This document shows positions 63,567 through 64,000 of a stretch of DNA of 64,000 nucleotides, one piece after another. The notes beneath the pieces are model-generated. The model searched no databases. It saw only the letters and a program-made list of their open reading frames with translations, and was not told where the DNA came from. Positions within the stretch are counted from its first letter, which is position 1, and every line of letters begins with the position of its first letter. The DNA lies in NCBI RefSeq assembly GCF_039524395.1, contig NZ_BAAAGO010000007.1. One strand, written 5' to 3'. Origin of the DNA: Micropruina glycogenica. Its GTDB lineage: Bacteria; Actinomycetota; Actinomycetes; Propionibacteriales; Propionibacteriaceae. Both the position numbers and the translations under genes were made by a program.

Positions 63567-64000
63567 GTGAGCACCCAGCACGCCACGTCACGCGGCACCT
63601 ATCACCCGTTGCTGGGCACGAATGTCGAGGTGCGGGTGATCGCCCGGGCGGCGACAGTGCCGGCCGCGTATGCGCTGGCCGAGGCGGCCGAGACCGTCGC
63701 CGTGAACCGTATCGTGCACCTGCAGTCGGTGTTCACCACCTACGAGGCGACCAGTGAGTTGTGCCGCTGGCGTGCGGCCGAGATCGACGAGGTCAGTCCT
63801 GAGTTGACCGAGGTGTTGCGGGCGGCCGAGCACTGGTGGCGGGTGTCCGGCGGAGCCTTTCACCCGGTCACTGAGCGGCTGCGCGGGCGATGGTTGCGGG
63901 CCGAGACCGACGGCGTGCCACCCTCGGCCGCCGAGTTGGCGCACCTGGTGGTGCAGCTGGCGGCGCTGCCGTTCACCATCACCGACGCCGGCGTGCAGCG
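63567..64000 (+). CDS. apbE: FAD:protein FMN transferase (ApbE-like), cut by the window end
   Basis: The first 144 codons of an ApbE-type flavin transferase, which attaches FMN to a threonine of target proteins. PLLGTNVEVRVIA starts the domain, LQSVFTTYEATSELCRW matches the early ApbE helix (usually ...FSxYxxxSExxRxN), and WRVSGGAFHPVTERLRGRW is the conserved GGAFDPT region with a histidine in place of the aspartate. The gene continues beyond 64000. Its neighbour, a flavocytochrome reductase, fits a role in covalent flavinylation. Confidence 0.85.
   Translation, partial: MSTQHATSRGTYHPLLGTNVEVRVIARAATVPAAYALAEAAETVAVNRIVHLQSVFTTYEATSELCRWRAAEIDEVSPELTEVLRAAEHWWRVSGGAFHPVTERLRGRWLRAETDGVPPSAAELAHLVVQLAALPFTITDAGVQ

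Overview
The window is 64 kb of chromosome from a high-GC actinobacterium. The evidence is the overall composition (roughly two thirds G+C by eye), frequent GTG/TTG starts, GTGA/ATGA gene overlaps, and a set of actinobacterial hallmark genes: sepH, DUF4193, DUF3710, DUF3093, DUF5998, DUF7455, PAC2, a HrdB-type sigma factor, a B12-dependent nrdJ and CeoB/CeoC-like TrkA proteins. SOS boxes of the TCGAAC-N4-GTTCGA type agree with this. A propionibacterial relative is plausible, but I cannot place it by sequence alone. One ambiguous base (position 5671) shows this is a draft assembly, so single frameshifts must be read with caution.

Layout. 0.1-11.1 kb: a DinG-like helicase, a disrupted MFS transporter, a secreted DUF218/Ig-like protein, lexA with a DUF167 gene, a divergent SOS-controlled small membrane protein, and the nrdR-nrdJ operon. 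11.1-19.3 kb: membrane proteins, an AEC permease, a YbjN-like chaperone protein, phosphoketolase, a PNPOx-like protein and a universal stress protein. 19.4-28.2 kb: hrpA carrying an in-frame repeat insertion, then a decayed stretch (truncated oxidoreductase, frameshifted tetR, degraded ABC exporter) around intact PAC2 and tesB genes. 28.2-33.4 kb: two principal-type sigma factor genes flanking a prolyl oligopeptidase-type peptidase. 33.4-36.7 kb: a Tat-signal Hcp-like protein, a macrodomain protein, DUF6882, DUF2891 and DUF7455. 36.9-45.0 kb: the two topoisomerase IV-type subunits on opposite strands, separated by a lysine-forming saccharopine dehydrogenase homologue, a small unknown protein and a beta-carbonic anhydrase; then an App1-like protein. 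45.1-53.8 kb: nucleotide-related operons (DUF5998, phosphodiesterase, tdk; DUF3093, dut, DUF3710, OB-fold), a lipoprotein, sepH, DUF4193 and DUF4235. 53.9-64.0 kb: two TrkA proteins, an APC permease, an RNA m5U methyltransferase with a second in-frame repeat insertion, aconitase under a palindromic operator, a membrane protein, a flavocytochrome-type reductase and a partial apbE.

How it fits together. Several loci serve nucleotide supply and genome maintenance: nrdJ under NrdR with nearby DnaA-like boxes, dut, tdk, topoisomerase IV, HrpA, DinG and the LexA regulon. Many genes have a TANNNT element 6-8 nt before the start codon and no Shine-Dalgarno sequence, the signature of leaderless transcripts. 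Two short palindromic repeat families occur throughout the intergenic DNA and have entered two conserved genes without breaking frame. I found no tRNA, rRNA, CRISPR array, prophage, intact insertion sequence or recognisable defence island.
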